The notes beneath the pieces were generated by a model. That model worked only from the letters and a program-made list of their open reading frames with translations, was not told the origin of the DNA and ran no database searches. From Alloprevotella tannerae (GTDB lineage: Bacteria; Bacteroidota; Bacteroidia; Bacteroidales; Bacteroidaceae), in assembly GCA_015259125.1 (NCBI GenBank), contig JABZGR010000013.1:1-50549 (forward strand): a DNA stretch of 50,549 nt, read 5' to 3'. Position 1 is the first letter of the stretch. Each line of letters begins with the position of its first letter. This document shows positions 1-7,929 of the stretch, piece after piece. The position numbers were made by a program, and so were the translations under genes.

Positions 1-142
1 TAAGCGATTGAGGCGGTCTTGCCTACTCTTTTTGACGTTTATCGGACAGCAATAAATTCAAATCTATAAGTCAATATGTTAAGCCCCATCTTTGCCGTAC
101 AACGTTCTTAATTATAATTCTCCCACGCCTTGGTGGTATTTC

Positions 143-222
143 GTTTGGTGGGAGCAAACGATGGTTTGGTGGGAGCAAATAATAGTATGGTGAGAGCAAA
201 CGATGGTTTGCTCGAGGCAAAC
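143..222. repeat. 80-bp dyad-array element, copy A
   Basis: Four dyads of the form GTTTG-N7-CAAAC are joined by the 4-nt linkers GATG, AATA and GATG, giving a 21-bp period. The 7-nt centres are gtgggag, gtgggag, gtgagag and ctcgagg. Arms 2 and 3 carry single changes (CAAAT, GTATG). The left end is preceded by TTTC, as in copy C. The same architecture and the same 80-bp length recur at 9012, 17602 and 32506. Function is unknown. Confidence 0.9.
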
Positions 223-466
223 AATGACCAAAACACACTAAACAATCCAAAAAATGGGCTATGAAGATTTATTTTATCAAAGTATGGCAGCGCCAGCTGC
301 AACGATCTTCTACGAAAAAGCCCAATGCGAGGTGCAACTTCTATATTAGTCGATTTGAAAATTTAGTTTGTTAAGAATCCTGCAGAGGGTTCGCTTTCAT
401 AACGACATTAGCACCGTTTTTTCGCTTTAGGGCTTCGCTCAGTAATAATATCTCAGAGATTATACG

Positions 467-474
467 TAACTTTG
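467..474 (+). promoter_or_regulatory. Bacteroidetes -7 box (TAACTTTG)
   Basis: TAACTTTG matches the Bacteroidetes TAnnTTTG -7 element and lies 24 bp before the ATG at 498. No clear TTG -33 element is visible at the expected distance. Confidence 0.55.
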
Positions 475-497
475 CTGCGTAATTAGCTTCAAATGAA

Positions 498-935
498 ATG
501 AAAAAAATACTTTTACTCCTCGTTATTCTCCTCACGACCGTTTCGTCATCTTGGGCTCAAAAGCGCTCTGTTATCCCAAATGGTGGCTATCTGTTTGGTG
601 TGGCGATAAACTTTACCGACTCTACGGTCTACATTTCTCCGATTCAGCAATTGGCAGAATTGACCTATGATCAAAAAACGGGGTTTCTGGAGAATCGCGC
701 AGAATACTCAAAGCAATTTTCCGACTTTATAGCCGACAATTACTATGTGTTGGCCACCAGCGCCGTATTCTTTGCTCATACGCACAAAGAGATTACTCAC
801 TCATACGAGCGCATAATGCGACTCTATAAAAAGAATCGACCCGAAAAAATCAAAGAAATTTCGCTCAGCGATTTCTCTTATAAACCGATTATTAAGGCTG
901 CACCTGCTGCATTAATAACGAAGCCGACTAATTAA
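498..935 (+). CDS. Secreted hypothetical protein, 145 aa
   Basis: Not assigned to a named family. The N-terminus is a typical Sec signal peptide (MKK, a Leu/Ile/Val-rich core, then a likely cleavage site near SSSWA-Q at residue ~20), so the mature protein is predicted to be periplasmic or surface-located. The remaining ~125 residues are soluble, with a HTHKEITHSYER segment and a basic C-terminal third. A -7 box sits just upstream. The next gene (HPr-kinase-like) follows after ~80 bp on the same strand, so the two may be cotranscribed, but a shared function is only a guess. Confidence 0.7.
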   Translation: MKKILLLLVILLTTVSSSWAQKRSVIPNGGYLFGVAINFTDSTVYISPIQQLAELTYDQKTGFLENRAEYSKQFSDFIADNYYVLATSAVFFAHTHKEITHSYERIMRLYKKNRPEKIKEISLSDFSYKPIIKAAPAALITKPTN

Positions 936-964
936 TGAGGAGGCTTCCTCAAAACCACAGAACT

Positions 965-1018
965 ATGCCTGCACACATCAGCACGCAGCAGGCAAACATA
1001 GACTTTTTTATAAGATGA
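965..1018 (+). CDS. Possible 17-codon leader ORF coupled to the kinase-like gene
   Basis: ATG at 965 opens a 17-residue frame (MPAHISTQQANIDFFIR) whose TGA stop overlaps the ATG of the kinase-like gene as ATGA at 1015-1018. That geometry permits translational coupling. It could be a leader peptide or a chance ORF. It has no recognisable homology and no strong ribosome-binding site. Confidence 0.2.
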   Translation: MPAHISTQQANIDFFIR

Positions 1019-1905
1019 CAACAAGCCAAAGATTAACATACAAGGTAGCGGGAGTGAGTTTTTGCGTCTGCTTTGAAGATTGTCCGGATGGCCGCTCTAT
1101 GCTTCCGTCATACGAACCTTTTATCGTGGAGCAAACCGATGCGCCTTATATCTGTACAATCACGTTTGCCAAAGATGCAGTAGATATAAACGCGGAGGGA
1201 AAAGAGATAGGTCAATTTGACAATGCCGGTTCTAACCACGCCGTCTATCTTTTACCTGATGGCGGCTATAAAATGGTGATCTACAATTATGATAATGAGC
1301 CTGCAGTAGCCTTTATATCCAATGCTAATTTCTCTTCGGTCAAGGCCTCCTTGTTTGGCAATAAGATCAACCGACGTTTTGGCTTGAACAATACGATCAT
1401 GATTGCTTATGCTTTCAGCAGCGCTTATAGCAACATCTTGCTCATTCACGCCTCAGTGACGATGAAAGATGGCAAAGGGTATCTCTTTTTAGGCAAGAGC
1501 GGTACGGGAAAGAGCACGCATTCGCAGCTGTGGCTAAAGCATATCCCGGAAACTGAACTCTTAAACGATGACAACCCGGCCATTCGCTTGATAAACGACG
1601 AAGTAATCGTCTACGGAACACCTTGGAGCGGAAAGACACCTTGCTATAAGAACAAGCAAGTGCCTATCGGCGCGTTCGTAAAACTGAAGCAATATCCGGA
1701 TAATATAATCCGACGCGAGCCACCATTAAAGGCTTTTGCCACCCTACTGGCTTCTACATCGAGCATGCTTTGGGATAAGCCTTTGTATGATAAGATTTGC
1801 AACACGATATCTGCCATAGCGATGCGTTGCCCCTTGTATCACTTAAAATGTAGACCGGACGAGGAGGCTGCACGCCTTTCCTTCTCAAACATAACTAAGC
1901 AATAG
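1015..1905 (+). CDS. HPr kinase/PEP-carboxykinase-like P-loop protein
   Basis: A 296-aa protein with Walker A GKSGTGKST at residues 160-168, an LNDDNP acidic segment near 183-188 and a GTPWSGKTP motif near 201-209. These are arranged as in the C-terminal kinase domain of HPr kinase/phosphorylase (HprK). The N-terminal ~140 residues are unlike the canonical HprK N-domain. HprK-like proteins next to PqqD-like genes are known in peptide-modification (HPr-rel) systems and in lasso-peptide kinases. Here the gene is followed 2 bp later by an S26-type peptidase and then by a PqqD-like gene, so a role in modifying a small protein or peptide is inferred; the substrate is unknown. It is not the phosphotransferase-system HprK. 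Confidence 0.8.
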   Translation: MTTSQRLTYKVAGVSFCVCFEDCPDGRSMLPSYEPFIVEQTDAPYICTITFAKDAVDINAEGKEIGQFDNAGSNHAVYLLPDGGYKMVIYNYDNEPAVAFISNANFSSVKASLFGNKINRRFGLNNTIMIAYAFSSAYSNILLIHASVTMKDGKGYLFLGKSGTGKSTHSQLWLKHIPETELLNDDNPAIRLINDEVIVYGTPWSGKTPCYKNKQVPIGAFVKLKQYPDNIIRREPPLKAFATLLASTSSMLWDKPLYDKICNTISAIAMRCPLYHLKCRPDEEAARLSFSNITKQ

Positions 1906-1907
1906 AC

Positions 1908-2387
1908 GTGCAAACGATTAAAATCCCCAACGAAATAATTATCCCGCAGTTTAAGCAACTGCTGGATGAGGGGCATACCGTGCGCTTTCGGGTACGCGGA
2001 TTCAGTATGCGCCCTTTTCTTGAGGACCAGCGCGATGTCGTAACCTTGACGCCCCTGTCGAAAGATCCGGAGGTCGGCGATGCTATTTTGGCTGAAGTTG
2101 CTCCGCAAACCTATGTCTTACACCGCATAGTTCGCATAGAAGGCGACAAAATCACGCTGCAAGGTGATGGAAACATAAAGTACACGGAATCGTGCCGACG
2201 TAGGGACGTAATAGGCATCGTCACGGAATTTTATCGTAAAGGCAGAAAGACGCCGGATCTTGCCAGCGGCAAAAAATGGCACTACTACTCAAAAATATGG
2301 CTTATGCTTACGCCTTTGCGTAGATATCTGCTTTACTTCTACCGAAACTTTTGGCTGAAAATCTTTCCGCCAAAAATAAATTTATAA
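1908..2387 (+). CDS. S24/S26-family peptidase (signal-peptidase-like)
   Basis: A 159-aa protein with the signal-peptidase box GFSMRP (Ser33 predicted nucleophile), a following GDAIL segment and VLHRI (His72) where bacterial type I signal peptidases have Lys. A Ser-His dyad is the pattern of SipW/archaeal-type enzymes. A second basic/aromatic stretch near the C-terminus (residues ~120-150, LRRYLLYFYRNFW) may associate with the membrane; there is no N-terminal anchor. It starts 2 bp after the kinase-like gene and ends 6 bp before the PqqD-like gene, so the three form one unit. It could process a peptide substrate of this cassette, but no precursor is obvious. Confidence 0.8.
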   Translation: MQTIKIPNEIIIPQFKQLLDEGHTVRFRVRGFSMRPFLEDQRDVVTLTPLSKDPEVGDAILAEVAPQTYVLHRIVRIEGDKITLQGDGNIKYTESCRRRDVIGIVTEFYRKGRKTPDLASGKKWHYYSKIWLMLTPLRRYLLYFYRNFWLKIFPPKINL

Positions 2388-2393
2388 AAGAAA

Positions 2394-2663
2394 ATGAGAA
2401 TCAAACCAAACTTTGAATTACGCGATATCTGTGATCAGAAAGTGATCATAGCACAGGGTATAGAAAATATCGACTTTAACCAGATGATTGTCCTTAACGA
2501 AAGCAGTGCCTATCTTTGGGAGCAAATCGTGGGCAAGTCGTTTACTGAAGCGGATATGGTTGCTTTGCTCTGCGATGCCTATGATATTGATGAGGCAACG
2601 GCAATTAATGATATAAAAAACTTTATTCAGACGCTTCGCGATCTTAACTTGCTAGTGGACTGA
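2394..2663 (+). CDS. PqqD-like peptide chaperone (RiPP recognition element family)
   Basis: The 89-aa length and layout fit the PqqD/RRE fold: an N-terminal beta segment (FELRDICDQKVII), a central helix with LNESSAYLWEQI and C-terminal helices ending in a conserved-type DLNLLVD tail. PqqD-family proteins bind leader peptides and present them to modifying enzymes. It is the last gene of the kinase/peptidase/PqqD cassette and is followed by a strong terminator. No radical SAM enzyme or cyclase is adjacent, so what is delivered, and to which enzyme beyond the kinase-like neighbour, is unknown. Confidence 0.8.
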   Translation: MRIKPNFELRDICDQKVIIAQGIENIDFNQMIVLNESSAYLWEQIVGKSFTEADMVALLCDAYDIDEATAINDIKNFIQTLRDLNLLVD

Positions 2664-2693
2664 GGGGACGTTGGTACGTCTTATTGCCTTTTC

Positions 2694-2730
2694 AATCGCG
2701 TTTCCGAGCAACTCGGCAAAGCGATTTTTT
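2694..2730 (+). terminator. Rho-independent terminator after PqqD-like gene
   Basis: Outer stem AATCGC/GCGATT and inner stem CCGAG/CTCGG are followed by TTTT. It ends the cassette transcript on the plus strand. Confidence 0.8.
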
Positions 2731-2802
2731 ATGTAGTAGCGCTTTGCGAAAATATAGGCGTAAGTTTATGGGCTTTACTCCAAACGCTCTTAAAGAAGAA
2801 AG

Positions 2803-3459
2803 ATGAAAAAGAATACGATAGTTTTTGATTTAGACGGCACGTTGTTGGATAGTTTGGAAGATATATTCATTTGTGTAAACTATGCGCTTTGCAAACAAGA
2901 ACTTCCAAGCAGAAAAAAGGATGAAGTGCGTAGCTTTTTAGGCAATGGCTACCATTACTTGATTGCGCATGCTGTACCTCCACATACGACTTCTTTAATA
3001 ACGGAACAAGTACTCGACAATTTCCGCACATATTATCAAATACATTGTCAAGACGAAACTAAGCCTTATGATGGCATCGCTGAAATGCTCGATGCGCTTC
3101 GGGATAATGGATATAAAATGGCTATCGTCTCAAATAAAGGGGATGAAGCTGTGAAGCAATTGGCCGCTCGCTTCTTCTCGCCGTGGATAAAAATAGCTGT
3201 AGGTGAGCGTAAAGACATCCGCCGCAAACCTAATCCGGATGCAGTCTTACAAGCGATCAAACAATTGGGCAGTAATATCGAAGAAAGTATCTATGTGGGC
3301 GATTCTGAAGTTGATATTGCCACAGCTAAAAACGCAGGAATACCATGCGTTGCTTGCCTATGGGGGTTCCGAGATGAACAATTCTTACGCGAGAATGGCG
3401 CAACTCGTCTCATTAAGGCTCCCAAGGAGCTGCTATCAGCTGTTCAAAAGCAGGAATAA
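2803..3459 (+). CDS. gph: HAD hydrolase, phosphoglycolate phosphatase type
   Basis: A 218-aa HAD-superfamily phosphatase. Motif I is DLDGT (nucleophile Asp9, general acid Asp11), motif II the VSNK region, motif III the Lys in RKPNPDAV and motif IV GDSEVDIATAKNAG. A helical cap lies between motifs I and II. The family (Gph/PGP) dephosphorylates 2-phosphoglycolate and related small phosphates in the cytoplasm; exact specificity is not provable from sequence. It starts after its own intergenic region. Its 3' end overlaps the convergent Crp-like gene by 47 bp, which is unusual. Confidence 0.85.
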   Translation: MKKNTIVFDLDGTLLDSLEDIFICVNYALCKQELPSRKKDEVRSFLGNGYHYLIAHAVPPHTTSLITEQVLDNFRTYYQIHCQDETKPYDGIAEMLDALRDNGYKMAIVSNKGDEAVKQLAARFFSPWIKIAVGERKDIRRKPNPDAVLQAIKQLGSNIEESIYVGDSEVDIATAKNAGIPCVACLWGFRDEQFLRENGATRLIKAPKELLSAVQKQE

Positions 3460-4096
3460 TAATATGTCCACGCTCAAAGGATAAGCATTGACGTCCTGCC
3501 CAATCGTGCAGCATCCGAGAGGTGTTAAGGCGGGTCGCCCCTAATTCTTTTCCTAATTGCGTCATCTTGATATATAGGTCTTTGCGTCCGGCAGGACGTA
3601 GGCAGCGTTGCTGTACGAACTTAACAAAGCGTTCATGTAAGTCCGTCGGCATTGGTTTCCAAAGCGCACGATCGGCTTGTTGGTTCTTCCAACTAACGAA
3701 ATTGAGAAAATTCTGCCGAAAAGTAGGATATATTGAAAGGATAGTGCGAATATCATCCTTTTTTATCTCTAACAAGTGTACGCAATCACTTGCCGTATAG
3801 CTATGGCTATAATGAGTAGATAACCCGAAAAGGAAAGAAGGCTGTACGACATCAGGGCGAGCATCCCATTCGCAGAGACGGTAAGTATGATCATCGCTAT
3901 GGCGCTCAATTTTTACCTCTCCTTTGATAATAAACACCAGACTTTGACAAAGCTCGTCTTGCCGCACAATAGGAGTTTTACTATTCAGCGTCCGAAAATC
4001 AAGCCGAAAGCTCTCTGCTACGGAAAGTAATTGCTCCTTAGACATCCCTTGAAAGAAAGGAAGCAGCAATAATTCGTCAAAGATACTCGTTTCCAT
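3413..4096 (-). CDS. Crp/Fnr-family transcriptional regulator
   Basis: A 227-aa protein with an N-terminal cyclic-nucleotide-binding-like barrel (~residues 15-140) and a C-terminal winged helix with recognition-type sequence LGATRLNTSRMLHDW. There is no N-terminal Cys cluster like that of Fnr, so Fe-S oxygen sensing is unlikely. The start is 3 bp after the apbE stop, making it the last gene of the six-gene minus-strand operon that starts with the GT2 gene. It may regulate that operon or a redox-linked regulon; ligand and targets are unknown. The 3' end overlaps gph by 47 bp. Confidence 0.85.
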   Translation of the reverse strand: METSIFDELLLLPFFQGMSKEQLLSVAESFRLDFRTLNSKTPIVRQDELCQSLVFIIKGEVKIERHSDDHTYRLCEWDARPDVVQPSFLFGLSTHYSHSYTASDCVHLLEIKKDDIRTILSIYPTFRQNFLNFVSWKNQQADRALWKPMPTDLHERFVKFVQQRCLRPAGRKDLYIKMTQLGKELGATRLNTSRMLHDWAGRQCLSFERGHIIIPAFEQLIAAPWEP

Positions 4097-4099
4097 CTC

Positions 4100-5158
4100 T
4101 TATTTCACAATCAATCGCTCAAGTTCCGGAGAGTACCACACCTTCATCTTACCTTGATCTTCGTATATTAAATAAGCCTTCAGCCGTGGCTGTTTCTCCA
4201 AAAGCTTTTTAGCCTGCTCTAAGCCCATAACCATAAAACTTGTAGCGTAAGCATCAGCCGTAGCGCAATCAGAAGCTAAAACAGAAGCCGAAAGAAGACT
4301 ATGCTGAACGGGTTTTCCAGTACGCGGGTCAATCGTATGTGCATACTTGCGACCATTCTTATAGTAGAAGTTCAAATAATTCCCGCTCGTAGCCAAAGAA
4401 ACATCGTTCAATCTCAATACAGTTTGCAAATTGCTCCCATCTTCTATAGCCCCATCTTGCGGCCGTTGAATGCCAATCGTCCAAGGTTCCGCCTTTGCGT
4501 TCTTCCCTTTCACACGAATTTCTCCGCCTATTTCTACCATATAGTCTCTAATTCCCTTGCTTTCCAAATAGTGCGCCACGCGGTCTACGCCATAGCCCTT
4601 CGCTATTGCGCCGGCATCAAGCATCAAGCGCGAATCAGTCTTTTGTAAGCGATCGCCAACAAGTTTGACTTTCTCATAACCGACAAAAGCGCGCAAACTA
4701 TCCAACTGTTTCTCGGTAACATCAATGCCCTGCTTAAAACCAAAGCCCCAAGCATTAACAAGCGGACCGACAGTCATATCAAACGCGCCGTTAGTAGCTT
4801 TCGAAATCTGCTGCCCTTGGATAAAGACCTCCCGCAACAGATCATCCGTTTGCGTGGTCTCATTTCTATTGATCTTAGCAAGCGTCGACTGCTGATTAAA
4901 CATTGAGAGCGAAGCGTCAACCTTATTCAGTTCAGCCAAGATCTCCTTATTCAGATCCTTGTCGTACCTATATTTAATAGAGTAAGTTGTACCAAAGATA
5001 GAGCCCGAATCCTCCTGCATCACGTAAGAGGCCGACCGGCGCAAAATAAAGTAAGTTCCCGCAATAAGGAAGGCTAAAAACAAAACACTCAAAACGGTTC
5101 GCCATCCGCGTCTCTGCGGGCGGCGAGTTATACTATCTTTAGTTGTATGTTTTTCCAT
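4100..5158 (-). CDS. apbE: ApbE-family FAD:protein FMN transferase
   Basis: A 352-aa protein with a single N-terminal membrane segment (~residues 20-42) and then the ApbE domain. Visible motifs are MFNQQSTLAKINR, the DAGAIAKGYGVDR segment, the EIGGEI strand, HTIDPRTGKPV and a DCATADAYAT segment that contributes to metal binding. ApbE transfers FMN from FAD to a Thr of target proteins such as NqrB/NqrC or RnfG outside the cytoplasm. No Nqr/Rnf genes are in the window, so its targets lie elsewhere. It sits between mntP (6-bp gap) and the Crp-like gene (3-bp gap) in one operon. Confidence 0.93.
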   Translation of the reverse strand: MEKHTTKDSITRRPQRRGWRTVLSVLFLAFLIAGTYFILRRSASYVMQEDSGSIFGTTYSIKYRYDKDLNKEILAELNKVDASLSMFNQQSTLAKINRNETTQTDDLLREVFIQGQQISKATNGAFDMTVGPLVNAWGFGFKQGIDVTEKQLDSLRAFVGYEKVKLVGDRLQKTDSRLMLDAGAIAKGYGVDRVAHYLESKGIRDYMVEIGGEIRVKGKNAKAEPWTIGIQRPQDGAIEDGSNLQTVLRLNDVSLATSGNYLNFYYKNGRKYAHTIDPRTGKPVQHSLLSASVLASDCATADAYATSFMVMGLEQAKKLLEKQPRLKAYLIYEDQGKMKVWYSPELERLIVK

Positions 5159-5164
5159 AACAGT

Positions 5165-5722
5165 CTATACTAAAAGGGGTTTAATTCCGATAATAACAAG
5201 AATAATGCCGCCCAATTGCTCCATTGGCAAACAAAATCGGCGGCCTATTACGACTCCAATATACTTACCTACCCACGCCGCCAACAACGATATGAGTCCG
5301 ATAATCCCCACCGCCACATAGAGTGATGTGCAGTCTCGCTGCGTCGTACCAATAAAGGAAAAGCCCACCGCTAAAGCGTCGATACTTGTCGCAAGTGCCA
5401 TCATCAAGATCGTAATACCTTTTGACGGATTAAAGTGTGCGTCTTCCTCTTTATGGCAAAAACCTTCCCAAATCATCTTTACGCCAAGCAATACGAGCAG
5501 TCCGCAAGCCACCCATTGATTATACGTCAACACGATAGGACTAATTAAGTCGCCGGCTCCCCATCCAATGAGCGTCATACCCGATTGAAAAATGCCGAAA
5601 GCCAAAGACATCACCAAGACCTGCAAGCCTAAACGCCGCTCGATAATACCACACGTGATGCTGACCGTAAAGCAGTCCATCGCCAGCGCAATACCCAAAA
5701 GCAAGGCGTCAATGTAGCCCAT
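5165..5722 (-). CDS. mntP: Manganese efflux pump MntP
   Basis: A 185-aa, six-helix membrane protein. It has the two internal-repeat signatures with acidic residues in membrane helices: AMDCFTVSI in the first half and TSIDALAVG in the second, typical of MntP (DUF204), which exports Mn(II). Length equals the family norm. The stop codon of the DUF6048 gene and this start overlap at 5722, and apbE follows 6 bp later. No manganese riboswitch is adjacent because the gene is internal to an operon. Confidence 0.92.
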   Translation of the reverse strand: MGYIDALLLGIALAMDCFTVSITCGIIERRLGLQVLVMSLAFGIFQSGMTLIGWGAGDLISPIVLTYNQWVACGLLVLLGVKMIWEGFCHKEEDAHFNPSKGITILMMALATSIDALAVGFSFIGTTQRDCTSLYVAVGIIGLISLLAAWVGKYIGVVIGRRFCLPMEQLGGIILVIIGIKPLLV

Positions 5723-6516
5723 TATATATCGAATATAATATTAAATGTCCCCCCAAAGAGCGTCTCACTACCCTTTCCAAATCCGGGAATATAAGCCGCA
5801 TTGCCCACAGCCGGCGATTTTTCAAAAAGCGGGATACGCAAGCGAACGCTCCAACCCAAGCGCAAGAACTTGAAGATATTGGTTTGCAATCCGCCGACTA
5901 ATTCTCCCCAGAAGAGCGAGGCGTTTTGTCCTTGATAAGTAAAAGGTCTCGTCGTATGATAGACCGGATCGGTAAGACCCGGCGCTGTTAAATCAAACTT
6001 GTAGTTCGTATATGCCAAGCGTATACCTCCCAAAAGGCGGTTACCGGAGCGCCGATTGCGCAGAAAATTGTAGTCTAAACCAATACGAGCATAAGGTGCA
6101 CTCGTCTTATAATGGATGTGTGTATCCTCATGCGTGTAATCGCTGAGTCCTAAGCCCAATTCTACAACGGGGAAGTACTTATTTTTGAGACTCACACGCA
6201 CAGATCCCTCGTATTGACCATTGCTTGTGGCGAGCGCCATTACCGTCCCGCACAAGTCATACCCCACACTCACCCCAGCAAACAGGGGTATTTTCTCCTC
6301 TAAGGCTTTTGCGGCAGCCTCACGCGAAGGATATTGGGTGATGCGTGGCGGCTTTTGCGGCAACTTTTTCTTCGTCTGAACTACCGAAGGCTTTTGTTGT
6401 CGGATACTATCTGCAGCAGCAGCGACTGAATCCGCTTTGACCACTTGCGCCAAGGCAGAAAAGGCAGAAAAGCTACTGAGTAGCAGTGCGCAAATAAATA
6501 CGTATGTTCTCTGCAT
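5722..6516 (-). CDS. DUF6048-family probable outer-membrane protein
   Basis: A 264-aa protein with a signal peptide (cleavage near ALAQ-V) and a basic/Pro-rich linker with TKKKLPQKPPR. A long region follows of alternating aromatic/polar strands (for example VSVGYDLCGTV, YARIGLDYNF, LLGGIRLAYTNYKF), ending in FNIIFDI; such a C-terminal aromatic-rich strand suggests a small beta-barrel. DUF6048 proteins are Bacteroidetes-specific and occur next to DUF6452 proteins, as here; the upstream DUF6452 gene overlaps this start by 44 bp. Function is not known; an outer-membrane barrel partner of the lipoprotein is inferred. Confidence 0.75.
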   Translation of the reverse strand: MQRTYVFICALLLSSFSAFSALAQVVKADSVAAAADSIRQQKPSVVQTKKKLPQKPPRITQYPSREAAAKALEEKIPLFAGVSVGYDLCGTVMALATSNGQYEGSVRVSLKNKYFPVVELGLGLSDYTHEDTHIHYKTSAPYARIGLDYNFLRNRRSGNRLLGGIRLAYTNYKFDLTAPGLTDPVYHTTRPFTYQGQNASLFWGELVGGLQTNIFKFLRLGWSVRLRIPLFEKSPAVGNAAYIPGFGKGSETLFGGTFNIIFDI

Positions 6517-6976
6517 TCTGATAATCTACTAAGGGGCGCACGACAACCACGTTGTCGATCGTAACAGGCATCTGCGACAAGTCGTGACTCGTCCAGCGTA
6601 TCTTGCCTATTTTATGGAACATCAAGACGGGGCAATCCTGATTCTCAAAATGGGGGATGTTGTCGTGGCTTATATATAATGTGTCGGTGGCTACGCGTCC
6701 CTGCGCATCGCTAAAGCGAAAGCGCAAGGTGTCTGTCGTGCCGAAGTACTTCAGTGGCAGCCCCAAACTTGCAATGCCTGTAGCCCGATTCAGCAAAACG
6801 GAATCCGTTCCGGCCGCAGTAATGGTCAGCGTGTCTTGCAGCGTATAAACGGCACCTGTTGCCACAGAGCGCAAGCCGGCTTTCAATCCCACTACGTTAT
6901 TAAGCGGACAATCCACGCTCGAACAGCCAACCAGCAGGGCCAAACTTACGCTGACGATGAAGCACCATTTTTTCAT
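6473..6976 (-). CDS. DUF6452-family lipoprotein
   Basis: A 167-aa protein with a lipoprotein signal (lipobox LLVGC, Cys18) and then a Cys-containing start of the mature chain (SSVDCPLNN). Beta-rich segments follow (ITAAGTDSVLLNRATGIA; LRFRFSDAQGRVATDTLYISH). This is the DUF6452 pattern, restricted to Bacteroidetes. The start codon shares one base with the GT2 stop codon (TAATG), and the 3' end overlaps the DUF6048 gene by 44 bp, so translation is likely coupled. The likely role is an envelope lipoprotein paired with the DUF6048 protein. Confidence 0.75.
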   Translation of the reverse strand: MKKWCFIVSVSLALLVGCSSVDCPLNNVVGLKAGLRSVATGAVYTLQDTLTITAAGTDSVLLNRATGIASLGLPLKYFGTTDTLRFRFSDAQGRVATDTLYISHDNIPHFENQDCPVLMFHKIGKIRWTSHDLSQMPVTIDNVVVVRPLVDYQNAENIRIYLRTATQ

Positions 6977-7929
6977 TACAACTCCTTTGCTATCTGGTAA
7001 TCATTGCGTCTTGACGAGTTGCGCGAAATCAGTTCGCCCAAAAAGCCGGCCAAGAACAATTGCGTGCCGAGTATCATCATCGTCAGCGAGATGTAGAAGT
7101 AAGGCGAGTCCGTCACCAATGGCGCAGGTCGATATTGGAAAATAGCGATCAACTTAATAGCGCCGACAATGACTATCGCGATAAAGCCGATAATAAACAT
7201 CAAGCTGCCCAAGAAGCCAAACACGTGCATCGGCTGCAAGCCAAAACTATTTAGGAACCAAAGGGAGAGCAAGTCTAAATAGCCATTGAAGAAGCGATTC
7301 CAACCGCCAAACTTCGTCTTACCATATTTGCGGGCTTGGTGTTGCACGACCTTCTCGCCAATCTTATCAAAACCCGCATTCTTTGCCAGATAAGGGATAT
7401 AACGGTGCATTTCACCGTAGACTTCAATGTTTTTTACGACCTCCAAGCGATAAGCTTTTAATCCGCAATTAAAGTCGTGCAAATTCTTGATCCCACTGAC
7501 CTTGCGCGCCGTCGCATTAAAAAGTTTGGTAGGCAAAGTTTTCGAAATCGGATCGTAGCGTTTTTGCTTATAACCCGAGACTAAATCGTAGCCCTCTTCC
7601 ATAATCATACGATAGAGTTCCGGTATTTCATCGGGCGAGTCCTGCAAGTCGGCATCCATCGTCACAACCACATCGCCTTGGGCCTTACGAAAGCCGCAAA
7701 AGAGTGCGGGCGACTTACCATAGTTGCGGCGAAATTTGATGGCGTGTACCTGCTGATCTTCGCGCGCCAAGCCTTCGATGACGTCCCACGAATTGTCCGT
7801 ACTCCCGTCATTGATAAAAATAATCTCGTGCGTAAAATCGTTTGCGCTCATCACGCGTTTGATCCAGGCGTAAAGGTCCGGCAGGCTCTCTGCTTCGTTA
7901 TACAGCGGAATAATTACCGAAATATCCAT
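6976..7929 (-). CDS. Glycosyltransferase family 2, DPM1/GtrB type
   Basis: A 317-aa protein with an N-terminal GT-A domain: VIIPLYNEAESL, FINDGSTDNS and a DADLQDSPDEIPEL metal/nucleotide-sugar site around residues 93-106. Two C-terminal transmembrane helices follow (~residues 230-260 and 275-300). The family moves a sugar from a nucleotide donor to a polyprenyl phosphate at the inner membrane, feeding later glycan modification. It is the first gene of the six-gene operon ending with the Crp-like regulator. Sugar specificity cannot be read from the sequence. Confidence 0.88.
   Translation of the reverse strand: MDISVIIPLYNEAESLPDLYAWIKRVMSANDFTHEIIFINDGSTDNSWDVIEGLAREDQQVHAIKFRRNYGKSPALFCGFRKAQGDVVVTMDADLQDSPDEIPELYRMIMEEGYDLVSGYKQKRYDPISKTLPTKLFNATARKVSGIKNLHDFNCGLKAYRLEVVKNIEVYGEMHRYIPYLAKNAGFDKIGEKVVQHQARKYGKTKFGGWNRFFNGYLDLLSLWFLNSFGLQPMHVFGFLGSLMFIIGFIAIVIVGAIKLIAIFQYRPAPLVTDSPYFYISLTMMILGTQLFLAGFLGELISRNSSRRNDYQIAKEL

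Larger units (their letters stand above)
1..497. other. Intergenic region at left edge, with repeat element A
   Basis: No convincing gene is seen. The stretch holds the 80-bp dyad-array element A (143-222) and, near its right end, a -7 promoter box for the next gene. The first ~70 bases may be the tail or downstream flank of a gene outside the window; this cannot be decided. Short open frames across the repeat arise from its 21-bp period and are not taken as genes. Confidence 0.6.

Noticed and set aside
143..222. Possible CRISPR array
   Set aside because: The repeat period is 21 bp with 7-nt variable centres, far below the size of CRISPR spacers, each locus has only four units and no cas gene is in the window.
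108..302. Open frame with heptad repeats across element A
   Set aside because: The heptads follow from the 21-bp DNA period; no start context or conserved protein is visible.
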